Assembly (NCBI GenBank): GCA_003255025.1
Contig: QANY01009387.1
Span: forward strand, 2,728,001-2,792,000
DNA from: Datisca glomerata
Taxonomy: Eukaryota > Streptophyta > Magnoliopsida > Cucurbitales > Datiscaceae
Length of the DNA stretch: 64,000 nucleotides
Direction: 5' to 3'
The notes beneath the pieces were generated by a model that worked only from the letters and a program-made list of their open reading frames with translations, did not search any database and was not told the origin of the DNA. This document shows, in pieces, positions 35,565 through 49,000 of the stretch. Every line of letters begins with the position of its first letter. Position 1 is the first letter of the stretch. Position numbers and translations under genes: made by a program.

Positions 35565-35912
35565 TGGAACCAAACACTTGCTACAAAGACGTTTGGTCCG
35601 TGTCGATAGGACACGAGCCAAACGCCTGTTACAATGGCGTTTGGGGACCAAATGTCCTCAACAGTCCCCAAACGCCATTCATGGCCGGCAATTCGCCCGT
35701 CATGAATGGTGTTTGGGGCCTGATGGTCGCGCCCCAAACACTTGATACAAAGGCGCTTGGCCCGTGTCCCATCTACAAGGGCCAAACCCTGTTACTATGA
35801 TGTTTGTGGCCCAAAAACCATCAGCAGGCCCCAAACGCTTGTTATTACAGGCGATTTGCCTCATCTATAGGCGATTAGGACCACAAAAGTAGCGTTTTGG
35901 CCTAATCGCCTA
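35565..35912. repeat. Array of seven short hairpin-forming palindromes
   Basis: A run of inverted repeats about 50 bases apart, variants of CCAAACGCC...GGCGTTTGG. Clear cases are 35618-35626 with 35636-35644 (9-bp perfect arms), 35666-35683 with 35701-35718 (18-bp arms, one mismatch) and 35868-35879 with 35901-35912 (TAGGCGATTAGG, 12-bp perfect arms). Weaker ones are at 35570-35596, 35731-35760, 35779-35812 and 35827-35860. The array is GC-rich inside AT-rich DNA and lies between the PMD and FAR1-type pseudogenes. Confidence 0.75.
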
Positions 35913-36250
35913 GTTTGAACAAATTATTGGTTGGTGGTTATGTAATTAATAGAGGTAATTACTCTTTGTAAACCATCCTTAAAAATCATATATTCACTCA
36001 ACTAAACACATACTCACTAATTTTCAAGTGCTTTAAGTCTTTAAATACACTTACTTGCTCATTCATTTTCTTTGTTTGGATTAAACATATTCAAAGACCC
36101 AACATCCTAATGTTTAGTTTTCTTTAATATTTGGAAAGATTATGCATCTTCAAAGATCAATCATCATGAAGTATCCATAAACCCGAGTGAGACGAGTACG
36201 CGACCAGGTTCACCCACGTTAGCAAAATTGTGAAATGATGATACTATTGG

Positions 36251-37943
36251 TGAAAATTTTGATACGTTACAAGAGGTCAAACATTTCTACTATACATAGT
36301 AACCAATGTTGGGTTCAGTGTACAGAAATATGATAAACGCAAGAACAAAGAGGGAGAAACTGTGCTACGAAGATGAGTTTGTTCAAAAGAAGGAATTCAG
36401 GAGAAAATATATATGGGCAGAGAGGACACCAAGCGAGAACCAAAAGGATTGACAAGGGTGTATTGTCATGCTTGTTTAGGGTGAACTTGGATAAGAAGAA
36501 GAAAATATGGGTCGTTAAATATTTTCAAGCTAAGCACAACCATCCCACTGCCTCATCACAAGACATGCCCTTTCTTCGATCCAATAGAGTAGTCAATGAA
36601 CGGACATGGCTCAGGCCACGTGATTGTACAATGTTGGTGTAAGGCTAAGCTAAGTGTTTGATTTCATGGTTGACCAAGCAGGTGGTTGCAAAAATGTGGG
36701 GTTCTTATGGGTGAATCTCTATAATACGATAAAGAAGCAGCGGAAAGCGCTGATAATCGAAACTGATTTAGAAGCAGCTATTGCTTTTTTAACTGTAAAA
36801 TTGGAGATGGATCCAGATATGTATTGCAAATACAATATTGACACGGATAATTGTCTAACGAATTTGTTCTGGGCAGACTCCACGTGCCAAGTTGACTATC
36901 ACTATTTTGGTGATGCATTGGCGTCCGATACGACCTACAGGATGAATGCATACACGAAACTGCTCGTGATTTTTCTTTGGCGTGAACAATCACTACAAGA
37001 CGCGTTATTTGGTTGCGCATTATTGGTTGATGAGACAGTGGAAACCTATCAATGGATGTTGATGACTTTCTTGGATGCCATGAAAAATAAAATGCCTCAA
37101 TCAGTCATTACAGATGGACGATAAGGCAACGCATAAAACAATCAAGACTGTCCTCCTCAATTACAATCATAAGCTTTGTGCATGACATCTTAAACGAAAT
37201 GCCCAATCAAACGTGCATAACCCATAATTTCTACAGTCATTCAAGAGAATCATGTTTGACATACTAGTGAAGGGGTGTTCTAAGAGGAATGGGTTCGTTT
37301 GATAGAGTCATTCAACATCAGGCAAAACAAATGGGTACAATGGATGTATGCGAAGCGTGAACGTTGGGCAGATTCCTTCGAACATGGAAAATTCTTCGCT
37401 TTCATGAGAATGACGCACCGATCTGAAGGTATGAACGCGTATATCTATCGATTCATTGAACGTTGATCTAAACTATTTGAATTCGTGCTACAATTTGATC
37501 AGGCGTTGGCACGTGTTCGACACGAGGAGAGGTTGGATGATTTCAAGATGATAAATGAAACGCATATGCTTCAAACTCACTAGCATGCGTTAGAGAAACA
37601 CGCGACACGTGTGTTCACATAAAAACTATTTAAACGTGTGCGTAAGGAGATTATGGGTGAAGCATCGTTTATAGTTTGTGATCTGACACATGATGGGGAG
37701 GCTCAAAATTATTGGTTGGTCGAGTTTGGGGTGCCGAATGACTCACACTTAGTGATACGAGACCAAGAACTTGATACGCTCAAGTGCAGTTGTGGTAAGT
37801 TTGAATCAGTGGGGATACTGTGTCGGCATATGTTTACTATTATGAAGCAGAACATATTCAAAAAATCCCAAGCTAGTGCATACCCATCACCATTCAACAC
37901 ACAAGGTGGGTACCCTATGTACAACACAAACATCCCATACTGA
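36251..37943 (+). pseudogene. FAR1/FHY3-type MULE transposase pseudogene
   Basis: FAR1 DNA-binding region at 36251-36640, frameshifted (FDTLQEVKHFYY, later FRVNLDKKKKIWVVKYF and HNHP). The MULE transposase core is at 36654-37124 (FDFMVDQAGGCKNVGF, MDPDMYCKYNIDTDNCLTNL, FWADSTCQVDYHYFGDALAS, FGCALLVDETVETYQWML, SVITDGR). This covers the DD part of the catalytic triad. Decayed sequence follows (KWVQWMYAKRERWADSF at about 37327). A SWIM zinc finger lies at 37780-37840 (CSCGKFESVGILCRHMF). Multiple stops make it non-functional. No terminal inverted repeats could be assigned. Confidence 0.82.
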
Positions 37944-38179
37944 TATAATTTTATGTGTCTGCCATTGTAGTAAATGTACATTTTGGTATAAACTTGCTTT
38001 CATAGTTTTTTGAGATCGTTAGTATTCAAATATTTATAAACTTCTTATTTATAATAATACACAATAATTCTGTAAAATCTGTTATTTTTAATTGTACAAA
38101 ATAATTCTGCAACATCTATTTATCATCATTGTACACGATATCCCTTTTCAAAATTAATTGCACTGTCATTATTGCCTTT
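37944..38179. other. Junction between MULE remnant and Copia remnant
   Basis: AT-rich, non-coding. The Copia reading frame, read on the minus strand, loses family similarity near 38180 inside the GAG-pre-integrase/integrase boundary and continues as unrelated codons to 38126, which marks a truncation breakpoint. Confidence 0.45.
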
Positions 38180-39685
38180 TTCAATAACCTCTAGCTCAAA
38201 TGGTTCAATGGCCATTTGGCACTTTCCTATGAAATGTCTCTTGGTTATTTTACCATCTAGACAAGATTCACAAACAAGAAGAGTTCCAACTTTTAGTTCT
38301 CTCAAAGCATCGTGCTTTGTTAACTTGTTTAACCTATTTAGATTAATGTTCAGACCTAAGATGCCAAAGATATGTGTTATCGTCATCATGAGAAACTCTT
38401 TGTCGTTTGTTACTTTTAGATTTTACTACTTTAAATAATTCAGAATTATTTAACATGCGTTCAACCGGTTTAGGCATATACAGTATGTTCGATACTTTTG
38501 TATGACAACAATTGAATCTATACTTAGAAATAGTAAACTCATTATTAATTAAAGAAATTTCAAATAATTGTTCATGCAAAAGAGAGAGGGAAATCAAATT
38601 TCTCAAAAATTTAGGAATATAATAAACATCGTTCAAAACTAAATAATTATTTCTAAAAAGTAAATGGATTCTCCCCAATATTTTTGCTGACACGAACGCA
38701 CCACTACCAACTCTCATAATGACCACGCCACCAGTCAACTTTCTTGACGAATCAAACATCTGTAAAGAAGAACATACATGATTAGTGGCTCCTGAATCTA
38801 GTATCTGGGATGACAAATCATATTCCACTAAACATATTTACCTTTCTTTTTCAACTCAGAAAGATACTTGTTACAGTTTATCTTCCAATGACCTTCAACC
38901 CCACAATGAAAACATTTTCCCTTGGGCTTGTGACTTCTTGGCTTTCGGTGATGTCTTGGCTTTCTTCCATTTCTTGTTCTTACATTTACACTTACCATTG
39001 ATCTTCTTCCTCTTATTACTTTTGCCAACAGTGGAAGAAGGCTTTTGCTCGGCAACATTTATCTCGCCTTCTTTGGTCATACTTTTATTGAATGACTCAA
39101 AAATCTGTAATTCATTCAACAATTGGGTCATGTTGAATTGCAACTTGTTCATAACATAGTTGGTGGTGAAAGTAGAAAAAGCAGGTGTGAGCGATTCAAG
39201 TATAATGCTGACTTGAATTCGTTCATCAATGGTCGCCCTATATACTTCTGTCTCATACATGCTATGTTGATCATGTTCAAAACATATTCACGCACATAAG
39301 TACCTTTCTTCATCTCGGTCGTCATGTAGCTCCTAATAACCTCATAATGGCTTTGATCAGACTGCTGCTTAAACATCATCTACAGAGATTCCATAATCTC
39401 ATATGCAGTCTCCATGCTCTCATGCTTGTTTCTCAGAAAATTATTCATGCTCACAAGCATGTAGCACTTCACTTTTTTGTTGGATTGAATCCAAGCATCA
39501 AACTTGTCCCTAACATTCTTAGGGGCATTGGCAGCGGGCTCCTCAGGACATTCTTCAGTAAGAACAAATTTGTTGTTCTCATAAATTAACATCAAGTTTA
39601 AATTTGATTTCCATCTTATGAAATTATCACCATTCAATTTTTCAAGTGTAAGTAAAGCAGTAATAGGGTTTCCCATGGCAGACAT
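38180..39685 (-). pseudogene. Truncated Copia gag-protease remnant
   Basis: Minus strand from the ATG at 39685. Gag (MSAMGNPITALLTLEKLNGD, FDAWIQSNKKVKCYML) ends at a stop near 39380 where a Gln codon is expected. Further gag blocks (RSYMTTEMKKGTYVREYVLN; AFSTFTTNYVMNKLQFNM) follow in shifted frames. A zinc knuckle CFHCGVEGHWKINC lies near 38950. Protease ILDSGATNHVCSS is at about 38800. GAG-pre-integrase lies at 38389-38200 (LCESC-like box). Integrase, RT and RNase H are missing. Confidence 0.85.
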
Positions 39686-41554
39686 AATAATAACTGAAAA
39701 ATAAAACATACGTAATTCAATATAATGTAAATAAATATCCATAATTCAGAAAGTAAACGTGATGCATGAATGCAACATACTAAACACATAAATTTATCAT
39801 TTACTAATCCATGATAAGACAACCTAATAATTAATATGCCGCTTTGGGGTCGGTCAGATTAATCTTAGGCTGTCTATGAGACATTCTCATCCTTATTAAT
39901 TAAAACTTAAAATATCTTATATTTTCTCTTTTAACAATAAATTGTCGCTTATTCGGTCAAGTCACAATCATCCACATGAAATCTTAATTGTGACTTTGTG
40001 AGTATAACCCATTATTTCAGATTTCATGACTTGATTTAGAATATGTCGCCTTAGGGTCGGTCAAAATTAAACTACATTACTTAGTCCTATCTTTTTAAGA
40101 AGTCCAACCTTGGTATTGATACAGCTCGAAACCTTCCTTAGGGGGATGAAAACAAAGCCATCTTAAGGCTCTCGCTGTACCTCACGGTGTTGTACTAATA
40201 ATGGAGACCATACGTTACATTGACATGTCAACCTTCTCTCACTCACTATTTTAGGATAATGTGTTTCTATTTTAACTAATCAATTAATTTCAAATTAATC
40301 ACTAGTTAAAATAATAACCCTCTGAATGTTAAATTAACAGTTAATCCTATCTCATTGGTTTAAGTTCATTTAACCTTCTAAAGAGCCTAAGTCATAATTA
40401 TGTGAATTTAGATTAACTAATTAATTACATTCATCAAACTTTAATAAAACTTTTTTACTGAAGTTGGTTATCCTAAATGTTACTATAGCCTTTAGAGTGA
40501 TGAGATTACCAAGTTTTAACTAATTAAAACCTAGTAGTTTACATGCAATTAATTTTTCAAAATAATTCATATAAACATATTAGGACAATCCTAATATGGG
40601 GTGCATGATTAAATAAAATTGTGTGTGATTTCATGTATGACATGTGATCGACTAATGTATGGTCATGTTATCAATCATATCAATAAACATTTATTTAATA
40701 ATTAAATAAAATAATAATGGACCGAGTGACTATTGGGTATTTCTAAATTACAACCATTAAAGAAATAAAATTACAAAAGGATTTCAAGATTACATATTTT
40801 TAAAATATCTCCTTCTCCACCTGATGTCCATCTTCATAATCTTCAAGCTTCGAACAAAACCATTTTAATTAGGAAAAACTATTTTTCTTAATTAAAAATT
40901 ATCTCTCTATTATCTTTTAAAATTTTTGAATTTTACTTAGTAAAAAAATAATTTTTTGACTTGGTCAAACCCAATCAATTAATTAATCTTTAATTTTCAT
41001 AAAACTAAAAATTAAAAATTAATTTAAAGTTACTTTAATTCAAAATTTAAAAGATAAAAGATAGAGTTAGGGTTTTCATAAAACTCTACAATGATAGAGT
41101 AAGTTGATATCAAAGTTTTCGTGAAACTTCCTTAGATGTGACAACAGATACCACCAACGATAGGACTCTCCCACCGCCACCCATCATCGCCGTCGGTCGT
41201 CCATCACAGCTGGCCGCCAGCACCGAAATAGGAATTCCTATTTTTACTTTTTCCTCCACGTTCGTCTTGTGTGTTCTTCATTTTCGTGCGATCAGAATAA
41301 TTACAATATAATATTCAAAATAAAATTACAAAAATTCTTATGTTCCAAAATATCTTACACAAGATCTAAGAAAAAATGAAAGAACAAAGCATAACCGAAC
41401 AATCACCGTACAATTAACGGTCCGTTATTTAATCATACATTCAAAAAACACAAACCATCCATTCATTCATACATATCAAATATATTATGAGTAATGCAAG
41501 AAAACCTACATAGTATTTAATACATAAATATAAAACGACCGTTCTAATATTACT
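39686..41554 (-). mobile_element. Non-coding leader of the Copia remnant
   Basis: 1.9 kb between gag and the LTR with no ORF of note. The block at about 40110-40220 (GAAACCTTCCTTAGGGGGAT, CCTCACGGTGTTGTAC) looks like the conserved leader of this Copia group. Near 41135-41150 the minus strand reads GGTGGTATCTGTTG, only a partial match to a methionyl-tRNA primer site and far from the LTR edge. Confidence 0.5.
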
Positions 41555-43695
41555 TGTTGGAAACGTGGCGCTCGCGCAGCAAAAACGTGGGATTTTAAAA
41601 AAATATTAAAATATGAATCTTTTACAATAAAAGAAAATAATTACGACGCAGTGATTTCTAAAATAAATACTTTCATTTAAAAACTCTTTTCAATCAGGAT
41701 ATATTATATATTTATATATTAAATCTAAGACATACATAAATAGGAATCATATACCTCTTGTAGTCCATATCAAGCGTCCTCGCAAACCAATGATCCATCG
41801 TTTCAACAAGCAACAGACTTCGAAATCCACATCAAGATCTTCCAAGCCAATATTTAAACACACTAGGACATGTGTGGGGATGTAGAATAATTCAAAGACT
41901 TTTTTTTGTCTCTAGATGTACTCAAACACATGAGATCTAGAAATTTACTAAGAATAATTAATTTAGTGAGACAATCTTCTAAGAGAATATGATGATTATT
42001 CTTTCAGAGTTTTTGATTAACTTTTTAATCACAGAGAAAATTCACTCTGATAACAATTGTGTTCTTTACTCACAACCAACACTAAGGCCAACAGAATAAT
42101 ATCTATATATTTTATAGATAATGGCATATAATATTTTTAGGAATAAACTGAAAATAATATTTAATTTCAAAATTTCTATTGCAGTGGGACCTACTACAAT
42201 TTGTGCACAACTGTAGTTGAGCCATCACAGTGCCGCATGGAACTACTGTAGTGCCGTGTGGCACTGCAGTAGTTCATGTCAGTCTCTGATTCTTAATCAG
42301 TGATTGTCGCGTGGCAATTACCGTAAAATTAAATATTTATTTTAATAAGATAAATATCTAGATATCAATTAATTTAAAATTAACTTATCTGATTATCCCT
42401 ATTAACTAGCTTATCTGTTAGTTCACAAATATAATATTTAGTTGATTCGAATTTTGAATTATTATCTAATAATAATTTAACATGATCTAATTTTAAAAAT
42501 TAGATATACTGTTTCACTTATCGATAATTAAAAAATTAAACGATATAATTATTTATATATACTTTCTAAAAATTAATATAAATAATTTAATTAATTAATC
42601 ACACATAATTATCTCATAATTATGTACTTGCCCTAGAATAAGAATTCATTTTGCAAGTCAGTTCTTATCTCATGTCATCAAATATTTACACCCTAGACTG
42701 CGTAGTACATAGGTGACTTGGAGACCATAGACTTATAATCTGAAGTTCCAATAAACTAGATTATTAATTAACTCTTTAATTAAACAATCTTATTTATTAA
42801 TTTCATTAGTACTCCACTATAAATATGAAATTGCACTTTTAGAGATTATAGAATGTATTTACAGAGTATTCTCATGTAGTCTATTGATTTAATCAATTGA
42901 CATAGTTATGTCCTCCAATTATTGATTCGTAAATTAGAGTCGATCAAAATTATCAGTTTACTCTTCTAGTTACTTCTTAATCCTTAAGTATCATTAATTC
43001 ACTAGTGAATGATTAATTTATAATCGTATTATAAATTTGAGCTTAATAACCATTCAGTTTCAGAATAAACACTTAAGAAAACTAATATATGATCTGTTAG
43101 GAAAGCTTGGAATCCAAATCTTGTAGGATCATGTTCCCAACCATCCATATCACCGAATCTTCAAAACAAAAGTCGTTAGCCTGTTTTACAAACAAACCTT
43201 AACGAGTGAATCAAAAAATTCAGTAAACATGTATATGAGTTCATGATTAGTCAGGATTCAGACTGATCTACATATGATCATCAAATTGATGTGTATTAAA
43301 TTTTTATGATAAACGGTGAGTTAATAAAAATATTAATTCACATCGGGCCTGTCATATATAATCTCATTATATAAAGTACATTCACTAAGATTTCTATCAA
43401 CATCAATGATCCAGATCTAGATCACATGCATTCATAATGCTTAGTGAACCGTACTAGTAACCATTCATCAAAGATTTCATACTTTATATGTTGCTGATAA
43501 TTTTATTCATTATCTATAATCTTAATCCTCTCGTACTAATATAAGATCCTAGTCTCATTAATGAATATATAATTTTTAGATATTTATATAAATTTTTCAA
43601 CAATAATTTAAAAGAATAATTATAAGAAAAATGTATTTTCATTAAATTTCAATTAAAATGTCAATGCATATTCTTTGAGGGCATTACCCCCAACA
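41555..43695 (-). repeat. 5' LTR of the Copia remnant, about 2.1 kb
   Basis: Read on the minus strand it begins TGTTGGGGGTAATGCCCTC (43695) and ends CCACGTTTCCAACA (41555), with TG...CA termini. The start is typical of a large plant Copia group. The segment is inverted relative to, and clearly homologous with, 1-1686. Flanking 5-mers (TTACT and AAGTC) do not match, which fits the 5' LTR of the truncated element at 38180-39685 better than a clean solo LTR. Confidence 0.75.
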
Positions 43696-44479
43696 AAGTC
43701 ATTTGATAAAAATGAAACAATTCATCAATGGGAGAGTTCTTTCCTTTGTTTTGGTCAGCATTCTCTATTTTCTTATAATGTAAGTTTTGGGTTTAGTTTT
43801 CTAACCTCTAGGTGAAGAAAAGATTATGGTGGAAAGGTTGTTATCCATAATTTAGCAAAGAAACTTTTATTGATTGTCTTTATAGCCACAAACAAACACT
43901 TTCATTTTATTTTATTTATTTATTTGGTTAGGAACTAGGCTTGGGCAATCTTTTGTTTGGTTCAATGGAGTCCAACTAATTGATAAAATTATACCTGCTT
44001 CATTTGTGTAAATCTCTCAAGAATGTCTTCATAGTGTTTGATGACTATTTTAGAAAACCAGTGCTTGATGAACCTTATGCTTTCTTAATGCATAGTTCAC
44101 TTCTTACTTTGCATGTTCTAGTTAAAAGAGCTAACTATTGATTTCTTTATTGATTTCTCGTCAATCAAGTCTGATTGTGGAATACTCACTCTCAAGTTTA
44201 TTGAGTTTCATTTTAGAGGACTCGACTCTGTTATCTACACATAAAAAATGGAGTTTTTTTTCATAGGAAGATTGCTATTTACTCATTTATTCATTAAAAA
44301 GGAATTGCTAGTTCAAGTGTATTAAGAATTATTGTAAAACATAGATATTTTAATTTAGCATTTGGAGTAGTACTTTTGTATATAATTGACAATATGAGAT
44401 AAGGTGATTTACTTCTTGTCTATTAATTTACTTAATGTATGTCATCTGTTTTGATTCTAAACATCTTAAAATTGTGAAG
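43696..44479. other. AT-rich intergenic sequence
   Basis: About 780 bases without ORF, inverted repeat or recognisable element. Confidence 0.4.
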
Positions 44480-44728
44480 GCAAGATCTACTTGGACAGGT
44501 CAAGTAGATTTTATAATCTAATTCCTCAAAGCAAGTAGAGATTTAGGTTCTGAAAAATTTTGTAGGGAAAAATCTACATGGTCAGACCAAGTATATTTTC
44601 TAATACACTTGCACTGAGCAAGTAGAGTTTTAGGTTCTGGACAATTCAAATTTTAAAAGAAAAAATATTTAGGTTATGAGTAAGTGAATTTTATAATTTT
44701 GTACAATTTAAAATTTTGAAGTCAAAAT
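44480..44728. repeat. Left part of the palindromic ~70-bp satellite
   Basis: Diverged monomers with the words ATCTACTTGG, AAGCAAGTAGAGATTTAGG, GAGCAAGTAGAG and TTTTGTACAATTTAAAATTT. The same words make up 53091-53830, so the two parts were one array before the insertion of 44729-53090. Confidence 0.75.
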
Positions 44729-44796
44729 AGGGTTTCTTGAGAGAGAGAGTCTCACCTCTCTCTAGAACCTTTCCCCCAATCCGCCGCCTAAGATTC

Positions 44797-45958
44797 TGTA
44801 ACGTCCCGATCCTCGAGGGTTAAGCATATTTGAAATTTTATAATTAAAAAAAATTCTCAATTCAATTAAAATCCTAATTTGAGAAAATCCCCAAATTGAA
44901 AACCCTAATTTTACCTAATTTTAACGTTAAATAGCGGAAGCATAAATGATTCATTGAGAAAATCCCCAACAATTATCCTCCATTAAACTGTAATAAAGTG
45001 AATCACAAAAATCCATAAGCCATGAAAGTTAAACATTAATATTCATAAATTTCTGAAATAACTGAAATCAAACTGAAGACGTCATAATTTAACTTAAAAA
45101 TCATAATCATGCTTGCTATGGTAGTCCCTCACTCCTGCTGCTCACCATCACCTGCAACACAATCATCTATAGGGCGTGAGTATTAAAAATACTCAGTAAG
45201 TAAATTTTCATACTAATAAGTTTCACATGACATAAATGTAAACATATAATTTATGCAAATATATTTTCACGCGTTCACTGGTCACATAAAATACTTGTAA
45301 TAACACGCAGATTTCATGGTTAACATATAACTTGATCTTGTACTTATACATGTTGATACTTGTATATGCTTGATCATAATCCGACTAGACATATCCCTCG
45401 ATTAACAACCTAACCAGAACTAATTCACAACTTGAACTTGATCTTGTAACATGAACGTGAACATGACAGATTGAGTGTCCTGAAACTTGATGTCACTTAA
45501 AGTTATCTGAACCTTAAGGACGCTAACATGAATATGGTGACACCCAACCGTATAACTTGATAACATGACATGAACAATCTGGTTACTTGATAACCAAGGG
45601 ACATGACTAAGTTTACTTCTTATTTACTTATCAGTTTACTTGAATTAATATTCATAATTCACATTATCACATATACATGGGTAAACATATAACTTGTTCA
45701 TGAACATAAATGATATAATAATTACATGTATAACTCAAAATATAATCATATATAACATGGTAAATAGTTTCATCGTGAGTGAGTTCTAAATTATAAAAAT
45801 ATCCTTTATAACAAAAGAGAGATTTGGGGGAAAATGGTTGAGAGGGAACACGTGGTGTGAGGAGAAACAAATCGGGTGGCTTAGGGTGTATGTGCATATA
45901 TGGTGTGAGTGGGTTCTAAATTACAAAAATATCCTTTATAAAATACTTGGGTATTACA
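44797..45958 (-). repeat. 3' LTR of the Gypsy element
   Basis: 1162 bp. Plus-strand edges are TGTAACGTCCCG (44797) and GGTATTACA (45958). Only its outer 150 bases on the 45958 side have a counterpart at 51598-51747. Confidence 0.75.
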
Positions 45959-46039
45959 TTCTCCCCTCTTTAAGAACTTTCATCCCCAAAAGGAAAGACC
46001 TTACAGAAATTACTCTGGATACTTTACACGTATCTCCAC

Positions 46040-49000
46040 TTCTCATTCCCATGTTGCTTCCTCAACTTGATGATTTCTCTAGAGAACCTTGACTAACTTA
46101 ACCATTTTGTTACAAAGAGTCTGATTCCTGCTCTCTAGAATTCTGACTGGCTTCTCCTTATAAGTAAGATCATTACGAACTTGCAGAGGTTGAAAATTGA
46201 TGACATGTGTTGGATCAGGCACGTACTTGTGAAGCATTGAGACGTCAAACACATTATGAACACTTGAAAGAGCTGGTGGTAAAGTGAGTCGGTAGGCCAA
46301 AAGACTGATACGATCCAAAATCTCAAAAAGGCCAATAAACCTGGGGCTCAACTTCCCCTTGCGACCAAAATGCATAACTCCATTCATTGGGGCAATATTG
46401 AGAAACACATGATCACCCACTTTAAATTCAAGATCCTTCCTCCTGACATCTACGTAACTCTCTTACCTATTCTGAGCGGTCATCATTCTATCTCTGATTT
46501 TCTGAATAGCTTCATTTGTAGACTGAACCAAGTCAGGGCCCAAAAGCTTCCGTTCGCCAACCTCATCCCAGTGAACTGGTGACCGGCATTGGTTTCCATA
46601 AAGTGCCTCAAACGGAGCAAGACCAATCATCGCATGGTAACTATTATTGTAAGCAAACTCGGCGAGTGTCAAGTGCGCATCCCAACTACCAGAGTAATCC
46701 AAGACATAAGCTCGAAGCATATCTTCCAACGTCTGAATTGTTCGCTCAGATTGCCCATCAGATTGCGGATGAAAAGATGTACTAACATTCAAATAAATAC
46801 CTAAAGCCCTCTGTAAACTATGCCAAAAATTTGACGTGAACCGTGAATCCTGATATGATACTATAGACACCGGAACCCCATGAAGTTGAACAATCTCTCG
46901 GATATACAACTGAGCCCAATCCTCAACTAAAAATGCAGTCTTGCCAGGCAAAAAGTGTGCAGACTTGGTGAGACGATCTACCACAACCCAAATGGAGTTA
47001 AAACCTTTTACCATCCTCGGTAGTCCTGAAACGAAATCCATAGCCACATGCTTCCATTTCCATTCAGGAATACTTAAAGGTTGCAAGATCCCAGATGGTC
47101 GCTATCTCTGTGCCTTAATGTGCTGACACACCAAACACTTACTAACGAACTCAGCGACATCACGCTTCATACCATTCCAACAATAATGTAACTTCAAATC
47201 ATGATACATCTTAGTACTTCCAGGGTGCATAGTGTATGGTGAACAATGACCGCGTCTTTCAGAACACAAAGCCTCCCATGAAAGCGAAGAGTGGAATCGT
47301 TACTAACACCAAACCCTTACCCTTTGTCCGAACCCACTTTACTACGAATCAAAAGTAACTCAGAATCTGAGTTTTGTGCATTGATAATACATTGTTGCAA
47401 TGACGGTTGAACTGTGAGCTGAGCTAACTGCGCTGTAGTATCTTTTAGTAAAACCAGAATCTTGGTACGTTCAAAATCCTCCAAGAGAAGCTCTTGAGAC
47501 GTAATAAGAGCTGCCGAATGTGCTGATTTTTGACTTAAGGCATCAGCCACTACGTTTGCCTTTCCTGAGTGATAAATGATCTCCCAGTCATAATCCTTCA
47601 CCAATTCCAACCAACGACGTTGCTTCATATTAAGCTCAATCTGAGTGAAAACGTACTTAAGACTCTTATGATCTGTGTATCTGACACTTACAACCATACA
47701 AGTAATGTCTTCAGATCTTGAGTGCAAGTACAACTGCAGCCAACTCCAAATCATGTGTAGCATAATTCTGTTCATAAGGCTTGAGTTGATGAGAAGCGTA
47801 TGCTATGACCTTACCCAGTTGCATCAAAACACAACCCAATCCTCTATCGGAAGCATCGCTGAAGTCATAAAGTCACTCTTACCATTTGGAATGGTCAACA
47901 CCGATGCTGTCCCTAATTTTTGTTTAAGTCTCTAAAAACATTTCTCACAGTCAACCGTCTAAGTAAAGGTGGCACTCTTCCTAGTCAACTAAGTAAGTGG
48001 AACAACATTCTTTGCAAAACCCTCAACGAACCCCTATAATATCTTGTTAAACCCAGAAAACTACTAACTTCCCCAATATTTTTTGGTGGAGGTCAGCTAA
48101 CCACTGCTTCGATCTTAGATGGATCAACTGAGATTCCATCTCGAGATACCACATGACCAAGGAATGATACTTGCTGAAGCCAAAACTCACACTTCTGAAA
48201 TTTAGCATATAACTGGTGCTTCCTTAATGCTTGCAAAACAATCCTGAGGTGATCCATATACTCAGTCTCCGATCTAGAGTACACCAGAATATCATCAATG
48301 AAGACGATCATAATAGAATCCAAGTACTCTTTGAACACCATGTTCATCAAATCCATAAAGGCTTCCGGAGCATTAGTTAATCCGAATGACATCACTACAA
48401 ACTTGTAATGGTCGTAACGAGTGTAAAATGATGTCTTAGGAATATCCTCATCTCGAATCCTGAGCTGATGGTATCCTGATCTTAAATCAAACTTAGAGAA
48501 TACCGATGCTCTCTAAAGTTGATAAAATAAATAGTAATAAATAATTACTGGGTCAAATGAAACCCTTATCCAATAATTCTTGAATTTGGTCCTTAAATTC
48601 TTTCAACTCTGTAGGAGCCATACAATACGAAGCTTTAGATATAGGGGCAGTTTCGAGTACCAACTCAATACAAAAATCTATCTCCCGAGGAGGAGGAACT
48701 CCCGGCAAATCATCAGGAAAGACATCAAAAAATTCAGAAACTACTGAAACTGATCCAATATCCACATAAGTCTTAGTTGTATCCACAACAGAAGCTAATT
48801 AACCCCAGTTACCACGATCAAGTAGGCGTTGTCCCCGTAAATCAGATATGACCTTTGGTACAGGCTGTTGGTGAGATCCCCTAAACTTGAAGTTAGGTCT
48901 GCCCGGAGGTAGGAATCGAACTTCCTTTCGATAACAATCTATGTTGGCATAGTTAATAGCAAACCAGTCCATCCCTAGAATTACGTCAAAATCATGAATC

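Noticed and set aside
41130..41155. Primer-binding site of the Copia remnant
   Set aside because: The minus strand GGTGGTATCTGTTG matches only the first half of the usual methionyl-tRNA complement and is about 400 bases from the LTR edge.
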